A stretch of DNA of 64,000 nucleotides from Rubrobacter tropicus (GTDB lineage Bacteria; Actinomycetota; Rubrobacteria; Rubrobacterales; Rubrobacteraceae), in the NCBI RefSeq assembly GCF_011492945.1, contig NZ_CP045119.1, positions 1,674,001 through 1,738,000 of the forward strand, in the 5' to 3' direction. The notes beneath the pieces were generated by a model. The model saw only the letters and a list, made by a program, of their open reading frames with translations. It searched no databases and was not told the DNA's origin. How positions within the stretch are numbered: position 1 is the first letter of the stretch; every line of letters starts with the position of its first letter. A program made the position numbers and the translations under genes. Shown here in pieces: positions 8,739 through 19,429 of the stretch.

Positions 8739-9100
8739 GGGCGCGCGGGCCGGTCCTCGCTCCGGGGGGGTAGCGCGGGGAAATCTTCGGCTTCGTCGAG
8801 GACCGCGAGCAACTCCGTCAACGAGAGGTCGCCCACCTCCCGAAGAAAGCCGCCGCAAGAGATGGTGCCCGGGACGCCCTCCTCGGTAGGTACCGTCACC
8901 CAGGTCGTGTTCGGGTCGGCAGTACCCTCCGAGCGGCTGGCGCAGATCACCACGTGGGGCTCCAGCCTGTATACCTGCGCCGGAACGGCTTCGAGCGGGG
9001 AGACCGTGACCCGCGCGGACGGTCGGAGGGCCTGTATGGCGCGGGCTATAGCCTCCCGGTACGATCGGTACTCGTCCCCGAAAGCGACCAGCACCCGCAT
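8735..9100 (-). CDS. conserved small protein of unknown function
   Basis: This 121-residue protein begins MRVLVAFGDEYRSYREAIARA and continues with alternating strand and helix segments (RLEPHVVICASR, then DLSLTELLAVLDEAEDF near the end). The pattern resembles a receiver-like Rossmann layout but without phosphorylation residues I can assign. I recognise the style of a recurrent actinobacterial hypothetical, no function. The ATG at 9100 is preferred; an extension to 9238 would add a low-complexity Gly/Ala/Arg stretch. It is convergent with, and overlaps by four bases, the secreted protein gene at 7791-8738. Confidence 0.6.
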   Translation of the reverse strand: MRVLVAFGDEYRSYREAIARAIQALRPSARVTVSPLEAVPAQVYRLEPHVVICASRSEGTADPNTTWVTVPTEEGVPGTISCGGFLREVGDLSLTELLAVLDEAEDFPALPPRSEDRPARP

Positions 9101-9256
9101 GCCGCGTGTCCCTGCGGGATCGCACCCGGACCGGCCTGCGCGTCTGGCCGCGCCGCGTGCGCCGCCCTCAGTGCCTCCGATGCCCCAGGGCCCCGGCACG
9201 ACCGGGGCCATACTCGCCAGGCTCGCAACCATGTTCACCTCCCCGCCATCTTCAGT

Positions 9257-9283
9257 GGCGCCCGGTCAGAAGGACCGGGCGCC
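9257..9283 (-). terminator. hairpin after the calcium-repeat protein
   Basis: An eleven-base perfect stem (GGCGCCCGGTC with GACCGGGCGCC) and a five-base loop sits 14 bases beyond the stop of the 9297-9641 gene. There is no T tract. Confidence 0.6.
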
Positions 9284-9296
9284 TGCCGAACAACGT

Positions 9297-9641
9297 CTAG
9301 CCAACCCTGACCCTCTCGCAGTTGCTCATGACGCGGTCCTCGGTGCTTGGATCGACGCGCGCCCGGTCGAAGCCGGCCCCGCAGTTGACCAGGTCGTCCT
9401 CGGCGCGGCCGGGGTCGACGGCGTTTATGAAGTCGTTGCCGTCGCCGCCGAAGAGGCGGTCGGAGTCGCCGCGACCGATCAGGGTGTCCCCGCCTCCCCG
9501 GCCGCGAAGCGTGTCGTTCTCGGCCGTGCCGACCAACCTGTCGGGGCCGTTGTCGCCCGTAAGGTTGAGCGCAAGGGCCGTGCCGCCGAAGATCGTGAGC
9601 ATCAGGCCCGTCACCGCCACCAGCATGGCCATCTTCTTCAT
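9297..9641 (-). CDS. secreted RTX-like calcium-binding repeat protein
   Basis: The 114-residue precursor has a signal peptide (MKKMAMLVAVTGLMLTIFGGTALA) and then three to four glycine-aspartate nonapeptide repeats: DNGPDRLVGTAENDTLRGR, GGGDTLIGRGDSDRLFGG and DGNDFINAVDPG. These form a parallel beta-roll that binds calcium in haemolysin-type proteins. The C-terminal part has two cysteines (NCGAGFDR, SNCERVRVG) that could form a disulphide. The ATG at 9641 has GGAAAGG seven bases upstream; an earlier start would add a charged leader that spoils the signal peptide. There is no protease or toxin domain, so it is a short surface or matrix protein. Confidence 0.75.
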   Translation of the reverse strand: MKKMAMLVAVTGLMLTIFGGTALALNLTGDNGPDRLVGTAENDTLRGRGGGDTLIGRGDSDRLFGGDGNDFINAVDPGRAEDDLVNCGAGFDRARVDPSTEDRVMSNCERVRVG

Positions 9642-9803
9642 TGCCGCGCCTTTCCGTCGCCTGCCTTTCCCGTCTTCCACGGTACTCTCTTCGGCGGGGC
9701 GATCAAGGGCGCGGCGGTTAAATAGCCTTCACTATGCGCGCCCTGCGATTAAACTGTTTTCATCGAAGGGCGGTGGGCCCCGAAACCACCCGTTGGGGGG
9801 CCG

Positions 9804-10490
9804 TTACGCCCCCTGAGCCCGGGGCGGATCGAAGCGGTATCCGACGCCCCGGATCGCGGTGATCGAAGACCGTTCGCCGGGGTGGTCGATCTTGTGCCTG
9901 AGGTGCCTGACGTAGACGTCGAGGACGTTCGAGCCAGGGTCGAAGTCGTAGCCCCAGATCTCGGCCAGGATGCGCTGGCGGGTGAGCTCTTCGCCGGGGC
10001 GGCGCGCGAAGTATTCGAGCAGCACGAACTCCCTCGGAGAGAGCTCTATCTCCTTGTCTCCGCGCCAGAGGCGGCGGGCGAGGAGGTCGATGCGGAGGTC
10101 TCCGGCGTTGATCTCGACAGGCTCCTGACGCCCGACGCGGCGGCTTAAGGCCTCGATCCTCGCCATCAGCTCCTCGAAGGCGAAGGGCTTGGTGAGGTAG
10201 TCGTCGGCTCCCGAACGCAGGGCCACCACCTTGTTCTCGAGGTCGTCGCGGGCCGTAAGCATGAGGACCGGCAGGTTGGGCCGGATGGACCGGATGCGCT
10301 GAAGGACCTCGTGGCCGTCGATGTCGGGGAGGGAGATGTCCAGCAGGACGAACTCCACACCCTCGTCGGCCGCGAGCCTGGCGCCTTCCTCGCCGCTCTC
10401 CGTGCCGACGAGGTCGTGCCCGTAGGCGGCCAGGATGCGCTTCAGCGACCGGACGATCGCCGCGTCGTCTTCGACTATCAGGATCTTCAT
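9804..10490 (-). CDS. OmpR-family response regulator
   Basis: The 228-residue regulator has an N-terminal receiver domain (residues 1 to 120) with the acidic pair in IVEDDA, phospho-acceptor Asp51 in LLDISLPDIDG, Thr near 79 (MLTARDD) and Lys near 101 (LTKPFAFEEL). The C-terminal winged helix (about 130 to 225) shows ELSPREFVLLEYFARRPGEE and the closing YVRHLRHKIDHPG plus GVGYRFD. It is transcribed away from the histidine kinase gene, with 96 bases between the two starts holding an inverted repeat. Signal and targets cannot be read. Confidence 0.93.
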   Translation of the reverse strand: MKILIVEDDAAIVRSLKRILAAYGHDLVGTESGEEGARLAADEGVEFVLLDISLPDIDGHEVLQRIRSIRPNLPVLMLTARDDLENKVVALRSGADDYLTKPFAFEELMARIEALSRRVGRQEPVEINAGDLRIDLLARRLWRGDKEIELSPREFVLLEYFARRPGEELTRQRILAEIWGYDFDPGSNVLDVYVRHLRHKIDHPGERSSITAIRGVGYRFDPPRAQGA

Positions 10491-10526
10491 TGGTCAGGCA
10501 GTATATATCGGCGGGAAATCTCCGGG

Positions 10527-10545
10527 TATCGGACATGGTCCGATA
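10527..10545. promoter_or_regulatory. inverted repeat between the two-component genes
   Basis: TATCGGAC and GTCCGATA form a perfect eight-base inverted repeat around ATG, midway between the divergent starts. The spacing suits a dimeric regulator, plausibly the response regulator itself. TATAGT at 10550-10555 is a candidate -10 box for the kinase promoter, next to the repeat. Confidence 0.5.
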
Positions 10546-10586
10546 ACGCTATAGTACGGGCTCCGCAGGGTACGCGGGGGGCGTCT

Positions 10587-12017
10587 ATGGGGTGGATAAA
10601 GAAAACCGCGTCGCAACCCTGGCTGGTCGCCGTCGTGGCGGGTAGCCTCATAGCCATGATCGCGCTCGCCGGCCTCGTCGGCCTTATGAACAACCTCTAC
10701 GTCAAGAAGATCACGGACGGCGGCCTCGAACACGCAGTCCAGCTGGAGACCCGTTCTAGCAACCTGAGGGACGCGGTCTCGGAGCTCCAGTTTCACCATC
10801 GCGACCTGCTCCTCTACGGCCCTGTGGAGGAGCACGTGCAGGACATAGACCGGGCCTACGACGACGTCATCGAGCAGATAGACCTCCTGGACAGCCTCGG
10901 GGTCCGCGACCCCGAGGCGCCGCAGCCCGACAGCCTGCGCCGAATGGCGAACGCCTACTACGAGGGCTTCAAGCCCGTGGCGGACAGGCAGGCCTCGGAC
11001 CCCGGCGCGTTCGAGCTGGCGAGCGACCGCGGCCTCGCGCAACTGGCCGAGTTGGATCGGGCCGCCGTCGACCTGGAGGCGCGCGGGCAGGATCGCGCCG
11101 CGGAGGCGCTCGTCGACCTATCCGCGGCCGAGGACGTGGAGAGGATCGTCCTGATCCTCGTCGCCACGGGCCTGGTGCTCGCCCTCATCGCGCTCACGTA
11201 CACCGGTTGGCGGATGATGCTGCTCATCGGCGAGCTGCGCGGCCTCCACGCCGAGCAGCGGGCCGCGGCGGAGGCGAGGGCCGACTTTCTGGCCGACGTC
11301 TCCCACGAGCTGAGGACGCCCCTTACCGTGCTCCGCTCGAACGCCGAGTTCGGCCTGGCCATCGACAAGGACTGGGCCCACAGGGACGTCCTCGAAGAGG
11401 TGGTCAAGGAGTCGGTCCACATGTCGCGCATGGTCGAGGACCTCCTCTTTCTGGCCCGCTCGGATACCTCCTCACCCCCGATGGAGACACGTCCCGTCAG
11501 CGTTCCGCTCTTCGTGGCGGATCTCGCGGGGAGATCCGAGGTGCTCGCGAGGGAGCACGGCTCGCGGTTCGAGACCGGCCTCGAAGGGGAGGGTGAGATC
11601 CGGATAGACCCCTCTCGCATGGAGCAGGCGGTGCTCGCGCTCGTGGACAACGCCGCCAAGTACGGCCCCGTTGGCGGCCTCGTCTCGCTCACCTCGTCCA
11701 CGGACGGCGGAGAGTTGCGCATCGAGGTGGCCGACGAGGGACCGGGCATACCCCGGGAGGAGCTGGAGCGGATCTTCGAGCGGTTCCACCGGGTAGGCGG
11801 TACCCGCTCCCGCAGGGCCGGCGGCTCCGGGCTCGGCCTCTCGATAGCCAAGTCGATAGTGGAGCTTCACGGGGGCCGCATCGAGGCGCAAGCCCCGCCC
11901 GGCGGCGGGACCAGGATGACCGTGTGCCTGCCACTCGACCACGCGGCCAAACCTGCCCCCGGGCCTGCCGTAGAGGCCCCCGGCCGGGAGGGCGGAACGG
12001 TCGGACGGTCCGGCTAG
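10587..12017 (+). CDS. sensor histidine kinase
   Basis: A membrane sensor kinase of 476 residues. TM1 is at about 12 to 36 (WLVAVVAGSLIAMIALAGLVG) and TM2 at about 188 to 210, enclosing an extracytoplasmic helical sensor domain. The dimerisation domain carries His240 in DVSHELRTPLTVL; the ATPase has an N box (LALVDNAAKYGP), G1 (EVADEGPGIP), F box (FERFHRVGG) and G2 (GSGLGLSIAKSIV). ATG at 10587 is used; a much longer reading frame upstream would overlap the divergent regulator gene. It is partner to the response regulator at 9804-10490. Confidence 0.92.
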   Translation: MGWIKKTASQPWLVAVVAGSLIAMIALAGLVGLMNNLYVKKITDGGLEHAVQLETRSSNLRDAVSELQFHHRDLLLYGPVEEHVQDIDRAYDDVIEQIDLLDSLGVRDPEAPQPDSLRRMANAYYEGFKPVADRQASDPGAFELASDRGLAQLAELDRAAVDLEARGQDRAAEALVDLSAAEDVERIVLILVATGLVLALIALTYTGWRMMLLIGELRGLHAEQRAAAEARADFLADVSHELRTPLTVLRSNAEFGLAIDKDWAHRDVLEEVVKESVHMSRMVEDLLFLARSDTSSPPMETRPVSVPLFVADLAGRSEVLAREHGSRFETGLEGEGEIRIDPSRMEQAVLALVDNAAKYGPVGGLVSLTSSTDGGELRIEVADEGPGIPREELERIFERFHRVGGTRSRRAGGSGLGLSIAKSIVELHGGRIEAQAPPGGGTRMTVCLPLDHAAKPAPGPAVEAPGREGGTVGRSG

Positions 12018-12032
12018 AGACCGTCCCCGCCC

Positions 12033-12061
12033 TTGACGGCGGGAGACGAGTTGTTTAGCAT
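12033..12061 (+). promoter_or_regulatory. sigma-A type promoter of the met operon
   Basis: TTGACG (12033-12038) and TAGCAT (12056-12061) are separated by exactly 17 bases, placing the transcription start near 12068, about a dozen bases before the riboswitch. The -35 lies within a small GC-rich hairpin after the kinase stop. Confidence 0.7.
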
Positions 12062-12079
12062 CCGCTTCTAGCGCGAACT

Positions 12080-12192
12080 CGCATCGAGAGCGGTGGAGGG
12101 AACTGGCCCCGAGAAACCGCGGCAACCGGCGGAGCACGTTTACGCGAGGTGCCAAGTCCAGCAGGACGGCCATTACCGTTCTGGAAGATGTG
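12080..12192 (+). promoter_or_regulatory. SAM-I (S-box) riboswitch
   Basis: The leader of metX holds the S-box core in order: GAGAGCGGTGGAGGGAACTGG, then CCCCGAGAAACCGCGGCAACC, GGTGCCAAGTCC, and a closing GGAAGATG. P1 pairs CGCATC at 12080-12085 with GATGTG at 12187-12192 (one G-U). SAM-I aptamers bind S-adenosylmethionine and turn off methionine genes. The downstream order metX-metY-ask-hom-asd agrees with this ligand. I assign the family from the conserved core; no folding calculation was run. Confidence 0.93.
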
Positions 12193-12203
12193 GGGAGGGG
12201 CGG

Positions 12204-12286
12204 GCAGCCTCTTCTGCGGGCGGGTTGCGCGGTGGGCGGGAAGACTCTCGCCGGAGGCGTGGCACGCGATCATAGAGGGAGGCTGC
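12204..12286 (+). promoter_or_regulatory. candidate anti-ribosome-site pairing downstream of the aptamer
   Basis: GCAGCCTC at 12204-12211 is exactly complementary to GAGGCTGC at 12279-12286, which overlaps the purine-rich site GAGGGAGG (12275-12282) before metX. This would hide the ribosome site when formed, so the switch may act on translation. No typical terminator with a T run is present between aptamer and gene. Confidence 0.45.
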
Positions 12287-12299
12287 ATTACTACTGAGC

Positions 12300-14775
<2,476 letters not shown>

Positions 14776-14783
14776 GAGGTCAG

Positions 14784-15986
14784 GTGAGCGAGAACCCACT
14801 CGTCATAAAGTTCGGCGGCACCTCCGTCGGCACCGGCGCGGCGATAGGCCGCGCCGCCAGGATCGCGGCCGAGGCCGCCCGCGAACGGCCCGTCGTAGTC
14901 GTCGTCTCCGCCATGAGCGGGGTGACCAACCTGCTGCTCGGCCACGCGGCCGTGGGGGCGACCGCGGACGGCTCGGCGGCGGAGCATCTGCGCGCGTCGC
15001 TCGCCGAGAGGCACCTGCGCGCGATGGGCGAGGCCGTCGCCCCCGAACGGCAGCCCGAGGTCGAAGGGCGGGTGCTCCGGTTGCTCGACGAGCTGGTCGA
15101 GACGGCGGGACGTCCGGCGGAGAGCGTGAAGGCCAGGAGGGCCGGGATCGCGGTCTTCGGCGAACGCCTGTCGGCCGAGATCTTCGCCGGCGCCGTCGCG
15201 GGGGCGGGCGTCCCGGGCGGGGTCGTCGGGGCCGACCCGATAGCCACCGACCGGCGATTCGACGAGGCCGAGGTCGATGTCGCGGAGACGGAGAGGCGAT
15301 GTTCGCGGTACGTAGCTCCCGTGCTCGAAGACGGGGCCGTGGCGGTCGTGCCGGGGTTCGTCGGACGCGCGCCCGACGGTTCTCCCACGACGCTTGGGAG
15401 GGGAGGGTCGGACCTTTCGGCGACCGTGCTCGGCCGGGCGCTCGGGTCCTCGGAGGTCTGGATCATGTCCGACGTCAACGGCGTGCTCGACGCGGACCCG
15501 CGGCTCGTTCCCGACGCCACCCTGATGCCCAGGCTCTCGTACCACGAGGCCCACACCTTCGCCGGTCTCGGGGCCAAGATCCTGCACCACAAGACCATGG
15601 AACCGGCCGCCGAGGCTCGCCTGGACGTCCTCGTCCGAAACACCTTCGCCCCCGAGACGCCCGGAACGCGGATCTCAGCGGACTTCGCCGACGGCGACGG
15701 CGTGCGCTGCGTGGCCCTGCGCCGCAAGGTCCCGATGGAGATACCGTGCGCCAACGGACGTCGCAGCGAGACGGCGATGGTGGTCTGCATAGGGTCGCCC
15801 TCGGAGGCCGACCTCAAGCTTGGCCTGCGTCTATTGCGGAAGGCGAAGATACGGTTCCTGCACGCCGGGTTCGCCTCCGCCGGCCTCGTCTTCGTCGTCA
15901 ACGGAGAACAGGGTGAGGACGCCCTCAGGCTCCTGCACGGCTCTCTCGTCACGGCCGACTCCCCAGGGGTCGAGGAGGTAGCTTGA
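14784..15986 (+). CDS. aspartate kinase
   Basis: Catalyses phosphorylation of L-aspartate, the first step toward homoserine, lysine, threonine and methionine. About 400 residues, cytoplasmic. The amino acid kinase domain starts IKFGGTSVG, has TTLGRGGSDLSATVLG and DVNGVLDADPRLV, and a C-terminal part (from about residue 315) looks like an ACT-type regulatory region, reduced compared with the usual pair of ACT domains. GTG at 14784 is chosen because GAGAGG lies five bases upstream; GTG at 14772, overlapping the metY stop, is the alternative. Fourth gene of the SAM-regulated operon if metX is first and metY second counted with its frameshift; the homoserine dehydrogenase start overlaps its stop. 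Confidence 0.9.
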   Translation: MSENPLVIKFGGTSVGTGAAIGRAARIAAEAARERPVVVVVSAMSGVTNLLLGHAAVGATADGSAAEHLRASLAERHLRAMGEAVAPERQPEVEGRVLRLLDELVETAGRPAESVKARRAGIAVFGERLSAEIFAGAVAGAGVPGGVVGADPIATDRRFDEAEVDVAETERRCSRYVAPVLEDGAVAVVPGFVGRAPDGSPTTLGRGGSDLSATVLGRALGSSEVWIMSDVNGVLDADPRLVPDATLMPRLSYHEAHTFAGLGAKILHHKTMEPAAEARLDVLVRNTFAPETPGTRISADFADGDGVRCVALRRKVPMEIPCANGRRSETAMVVCIGSPSEADLKLGLRLLRKAKIRFLHAGFASAGLVFVVNGEQGEDALRLLHGSLVTADSPGVEEVA

Positions 15987-17056
15987 GGCGGCTTGAGATC
16001 GTCCAGATAGGCCTCGGCCACGTCGGGCGCGCGGTCGCCCAGATCGTCCTGGAAGAGCGCAAGCGCTGGCTCGAACGCCGCGGCGTCGAGGTCCGCTACC
16101 GCGCCGTCTCGGATACCTCGGGCGCGCTCTCCGGCGAAGACCTGCTTCCGCAGGCCGTTCGTCTCAAGGAGGAGGGCGGCAGGCTCTCGGAGCTCGGCAC
16201 GGAGCCGCTGGAGGACGTGCTGCGCTCGGAGCCCGCGCCGGGGTTCACGAGGGTCGTCGTGGACGTGGCGGTGCACGGTGGGACGTTCGACCTCGACCTG
16301 CTCGGGATCGAGAACGGCTCCTACCTCGTGCTCTCCAACAAGGGGCCGCTCTCGGGGAGCACGGCGCAGTACGAGCAGCTCGTCAGCAAGGTACCAGACA
16401 GGCTCTGGCACGAGGCCACCGTGGGGGCCGGGATGCCGGTCATCTCGACCATGGGCGGCCTCATCGAGACCGGCGACGAGATCCTGGAGATCCAGGCGAG
16501 CCCCAGCGGCACTTTGGGCTTCGTCATGAGCGCCGTCGAGGCCGGAAGGTCGTTCTCCGAAGCGGTCCGGGAAGCCGTAGACTTGCACTACGCCGAGCCG
16601 GATCCCAGGGACGATCTCTCCGGGCTGGACGTGGCCAGGAAGGCGATAATACTGGCCCGCATGATGGGGCGCGGGATCGAACCGGAGGAGATCCCTTACG
16701 AGTCCCTCGTCCCCAAAGGCCTCGAAGACGTCCCCCTGGACGAGTTCATGGCCCGCCTCCCCGACCACGACGAGGCCTTCGCCGCCCGCATGGCGGCCGT
16801 GGAGCAGCACCACATGCTCCGCTACCTGACGCGAATCCCGAAGGAGGGCCCCGTCACGGTCGGCCTGGCGGACACGCCGGTCGAGAGCCCGTTCGGCCCG
16901 ATCAGCGGCCCCGAGAACGTCTTCGACTTCCGCACGCGCCGCTACTCGGATGTTACCCTCACCGTGCGCGGCCCGGGCGCGGGCCCCGAACGTACCGCGA
17001 GCGGCGTTGTCTGGGACCTGCTGGACATCGCCCACAGGGCGCTGCAAGACGACTAA
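15983..17056 (+). CDS. hom: homoserine dehydrogenase
   Basis: Reduces aspartate semialdehyde to homoserine with NAD(P)H. The 357-residue protein begins with a Rossmann motif (IGLGHVGRAV), has NKGPLSG where the family keeps NK, GAGMPVISTMGGLI in the substrate region, and the catalytic lysine in LSGLDVARKAIIL. There is no ACT domain at the C-terminus, so threonine feedback by that route is not evident. The start is TTG at 15983, overlapping the aspartate kinase stop as TTGA, which implies coupling. asd follows after 21 bases. Confidence 0.92.
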   Translation: MRRLEIVQIGLGHVGRAVAQIVLEERKRWLERRGVEVRYRAVSDTSGALSGEDLLPQAVRLKEEGGRLSELGTEPLEDVLRSEPAPGFTRVVVDVAVHGGTFDLDLLGIENGSYLVLSNKGPLSGSTAQYEQLVSKVPDRLWHEATVGAGMPVISTMGGLIETGDEILEIQASPSGTLGFVMSAVEAGRSFSEAVREAVDLHYAEPDPRDDLSGLDVARKAIILARMMGRGIEPEEIPYESLVPKGLEDVPLDEFMARLPDHDEAFAARMAAVEQHHMLRYLTRIPKEGPVTVGLADTPVESPFGPISGPENVFDFRTRRYSDVTLTVRGPGAGPERTASGVVWDLLDIAHRALQDD

Positions 17057-17077
17057 GAGATTAAAGGAGACACTGAG

Positions 17078-18043
17078 ATGCGCGAAGGATACACGGTGGC
17101 CGTGGTTGGGGCGGGCCTTGTGGGCGACAGGATCGTCGCCGAGCTCAGACGCCGGGACTTCCCGCTGAAAGAGCTGCGCGTCCTGGCGCGCACCGCCCGC
17201 CGCGCCACGCTGGCCGGCGAGGAGTTCGAGGTGGGGGTGGCCGAGCCCGAGGCGTTCGATGGCGTGGACATCGCCTTCTTCGCCGGAACGGAGGGCGAGA
17301 AGGGCGCCGCCGTCCAGCTCGCCGGGGAGGCCATAAGCCGGGGAGCCGTCGTCATAGACAACGGCAGCGACTTCAGGATGGACCCGGAAGTGCCGCTCGT
17401 CGTGCCCGAGGTAAACGCGGGCGCGGCTAAGGATCACAACGGGCTCATCGCCAACGGTAACTGTTCGACGATACAGATGGTCGTAACCCTGGCGCCGCTC
17501 GCGCGCGAGTTCGGCATCGAGAAGGTGATCGTCTCCACCTACCAGGCTGTCTCGGGCTCGGGCCGCGGCGGGGTGGAGGCCCTGGAGGACGGTCGCGAGG
17601 GCGTGTATCCCAAACCCATAGACCGCAACGCCATCCCGCTCATCGGGGGCGTCGGAGACGACGGCTACACCTCGGAGGAGACCAAGATGCGCCTTGAGAC
17701 GCGCAAGATCATGGGCCTCCCCGACCTCGAAGTCTTCGCCACCGCCGTCCGCATCCCCGTCCACACGGGCCACTCGGAGAGCGTCTACGTCGAGCTGGGC
17801 CGCGAGGCGACGCTCGACGAGGTCGTCGAGGCGCTTCGTTCGGCGCCGGGCGTAACCTTCTCGGGTGACGCCGACGACTTCCCGACGCCGCTCGAAGCGG
17901 CGGGCGACCCGAACACCTTCGTGGGCCGCGTGCGGGTGGAGGGCAACGTGGCGCAGTACTGGTGCGTCTCGGACAACCTGCTCAAGGGTGCCGCCACCAA
18001 CGCCGTCCAGATCGCCGAAGAGCTGGTCGGCGTCCGCGTCTGA
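17078..18043 (+). CDS. asd: aspartate-semialdehyde dehydrogenase
   Basis: Reduces aspartyl phosphate to the semialdehyde shared by methionine, threonine and lysine synthesis. The 321-residue enzyme has an N-terminal NADP motif (VVGAGLVGDRIV), catalytic Cys129 in NGNCSTIQM and the active-site histidine near 229 to 232 in PVHTGHSE. It is shorter than the E. coli form and of the Gram-positive type. ATG at 17078 has AAAGGAGA upstream. It closes the operon headed by metX, so all five enzymes from aspartate to homocysteine except sulfide supply come from one transcript. A hairpin follows immediately. Confidence 0.94.
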   Translation: MREGYTVAVVGAGLVGDRIVAELRRRDFPLKELRVLARTARRATLAGEEFEVGVAEPEAFDGVDIAFFAGTEGEKGAAVQLAGEAISRGAVVIDNGSDFRMDPEVPLVVPEVNAGAAKDHNGLIANGNCSTIQMVVTLAPLAREFGIEKVIVSTYQAVSGSGRGGVEALEDGREGVYPKPIDRNAIPLIGGVGDDGYTSEETKMRLETRKIMGLPDLEVFATAVRIPVHTGHSESVYVELGREATLDEVVEALRSAPGVTFSGDADDFPTPLEAAGDPNTFVGRVRVEGNVAQYWCVSDNLLKGAATNAVQIAEELVGVRV

Positions 18044-18044
18044 G

Positions 18045-18065
18045 GCGGTTCGCTTCGCGAACCGC
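18045..18065 (+). terminator. hairpin after asd
   Basis: A nine-base perfect stem (GCGGTTCGC with GCGAACCGC, loop TTC) starts two bases after the asd stop. There is no T tract. It likely ends the met operon. Confidence 0.6.
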
Positions 18066-18066
18066 G

Positions 18067-18097
18067 CCGTCAGCTATCAGCCGTCAGCTATCTGCTC
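18067..18097 (+). repeat. heptamer array, TCAGC orientation
   Basis: Units CGTCAGC, TATCAGC, CGTCAGC, TAT follow the asd hairpin. No opposite arm is seen before the acetyltransferase start at 18141. Confidence 0.75.
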
Positions 18098-18140
18098 TTG
18101 CTCCGTATCGTGAAGCCTTAGGAGCGAACCTGGGGGGGAA

Positions 18141-18626
18141 GTGTTGGTGATCGGCGTCCGGGAAGCGACGGTGGATGATGTGCCGCTGGTCCTCTCGTTT
18201 ATCCGGGAGCTCGCGGAGTACGAGAAGCTCTCGCACGAGGTGGTCGCAACGGAGGGGGCGTTGCGGGAGACTCTGTTCGGGGAGCGGCGGTACGCGGAGG
18301 TCCTGATCGGGGAGCAGGACGGAGCGCCAGCGGGCTTCGCGCTGTTCTTCCACAATTACTCGACGTTCCTCGGAAAGCCGGGCATCTACCTGGAGGACCT
18401 GTACGTGAGGCCTGAGTTTCGCGGTGCCGGCATCGGCCGCGCCCTGCTGGCACGCCTGGCTCGGCTGACCGTGGAACGGGGTTGCGGACGTCTGGAGTGG
18501 TGGGTGCTCGACTGGAACGAGCCCTCGATCGGCTTCTACAAGAAGCTCGGCGCCGTCCCGATGGACGATTGGACGGTCTACCGCCTGACGGGTGAGGCGC
18601 TGGAAGCGTTGGTCGACGGGGCTTGA
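18141..18626 (+). CDS. GNAT-family acetyltransferase, SSAT-like
   Basis: The 161-residue N-acetyltransferase starts VREATVDDVPLVLSFIRELAEYEKL, the segment shared with spermidine/spermine and diamine acetyltransferases. The acetyl-CoA loop is RPEFRGAGIGRALLARLA, and WVLDWNEPSIGFYKKLGA closes the core. The polyamine target is inferred from this resemblance. GTG at 18141 follows GGGGGGAA. It stands alone between repeats and a convergent gene. Confidence 0.82.
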   Translation: MLVIGVREATVDDVPLVLSFIRELAEYEKLSHEVVATEGALRETLFGERRYAEVLIGEQDGAPAGFALFFHNYSTFLGKPGIYLEDLYVRPEFRGAGIGRALLARLARLTVERGCGRLEWWVLDWNEPSIGFYKKLGAVPMDDWTVYRLTGEALEALVDGA

Positions 18627-18754
18627 TCGGAGCACGGTTGGTTGTTGGGTTCGGGCTTTACTCGCTCTGGTAGCCGCGCCCTTCCTGGTACTACCGGAGC
18701 GCCGGAAGTACCCGCATTGCCGCCTAGTCTTCGCATGCCCAGGCGCGCGTCGGC

Positions 18755-19429
18755 TCAAGCTGTGGTTCGGATGGTCATGGTGAGGACGCCCGCGACGATC
18801 AAGGCCCCTGCCCAGGCGAGGTCCGCGTTGAACCAGGTGCGTTTGAGGATCATCAACCCGAGCTTTTCGTAGACCACCAGCGCGACGGCCGCCATAACCG
18901 CGAACATCGCCAGCGTATGCACCGCGACGGCCGCGATGTCGGCGAGCGCCGCCGGGTTGGTCAGGAAGAGGTGTACGCCGTGGCCCGGGTGTTCGTGCGC
19001 CGGGTGCCCCATCCCCCGCACCGTGCCGGAGAACCTCAGCAGCACGGGGACGAGCATGAAGCCCGCCCCGTGCGCGGTCGCCATGATGAACGACCAGAGG
19101 GTCAGATCCCGGAAGCCGACCCGCATCCCCACCCAGCGCGGGTGTTTGCGCCGGATCAGCTTGTAGAGACCAAAGAAGATGAGCGTTACCGCCCCGATGT
19201 ACCCGAGTGTGTCCAGGGGGATCACGACCTGCGCGACCAAAACCGCCGCCACCACGAGGGTGACGGCGGCGGCGTGTCCGAGGGCGATGGGCCAGAAGGC
19301 CTTGAGGACCGCCTCCCGGCGCCCTTCTTGCAGGCCCAGGCTTACCGCGAAGAGCCAGCCCATCGCGGGGTTCAGGCCGTGGTAGGCGCCCAGCAGGACC
19401 AGGACGAGCCAGGGCCACGCGGCGCTCAT
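18755..19429 (-). CDS. membrane protein coupled to methanethiol oxidase, possible metal permease
   Basis: The 224-residue protein has six to seven hydrophobic segments. Its first segment reads LVLVLLGAYHGLNPAMGWLFAVSLGLQEG, with a His-Asn-Pro core inside the membrane, and loops carry HGAGFMLV and HPAHEHPGHGVH, rich in histidine. This recalls transition-metal permeases of the NicO/HupE kind, though the usual HALDADHI motif is absent. Its ATG overlaps the stop of the SBP56 gene as ATGA (19426-19429), so the two are translated together. Supply or export of copper or another metal for the SBP56 protein is an inference. Confidence 0.65.
   Translation of the reverse strand: MSAAWPWLVLVLLGAYHGLNPAMGWLFAVSLGLQEGRREAVLKAFWPIALGHAAAVTLVVAAVLVAQVVIPLDTLGYIGAVTLIFFGLYKLIRRKHPRWVGMRVGFRDLTLWSFIMATAHGAGFMLVPVLLRFSGTVRGMGHPAHEHPGHGVHLFLTNPAALADIAAVAVHTLAMFAVMAAVALVVYEKLGLMILKRTWFNADLAWAGALIVAGVLTMTIRTTA

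Noticed and set aside
12193-12299. Intrinsic terminator in the riboswitch expression platform
   Set aside because: No stable stem followed by T residues is visible; the complementary GCAGCCTC/GAGGCTGC pair fits translational control better.
14780-17773. A 997-codon open frame on the minus strand opposite ask, hom and asd
   Set aside because: It is antisense to three well-conserved enzymes, is low-complexity in composition and has no recognisable domain. Such long shadows are expected at this GC content.
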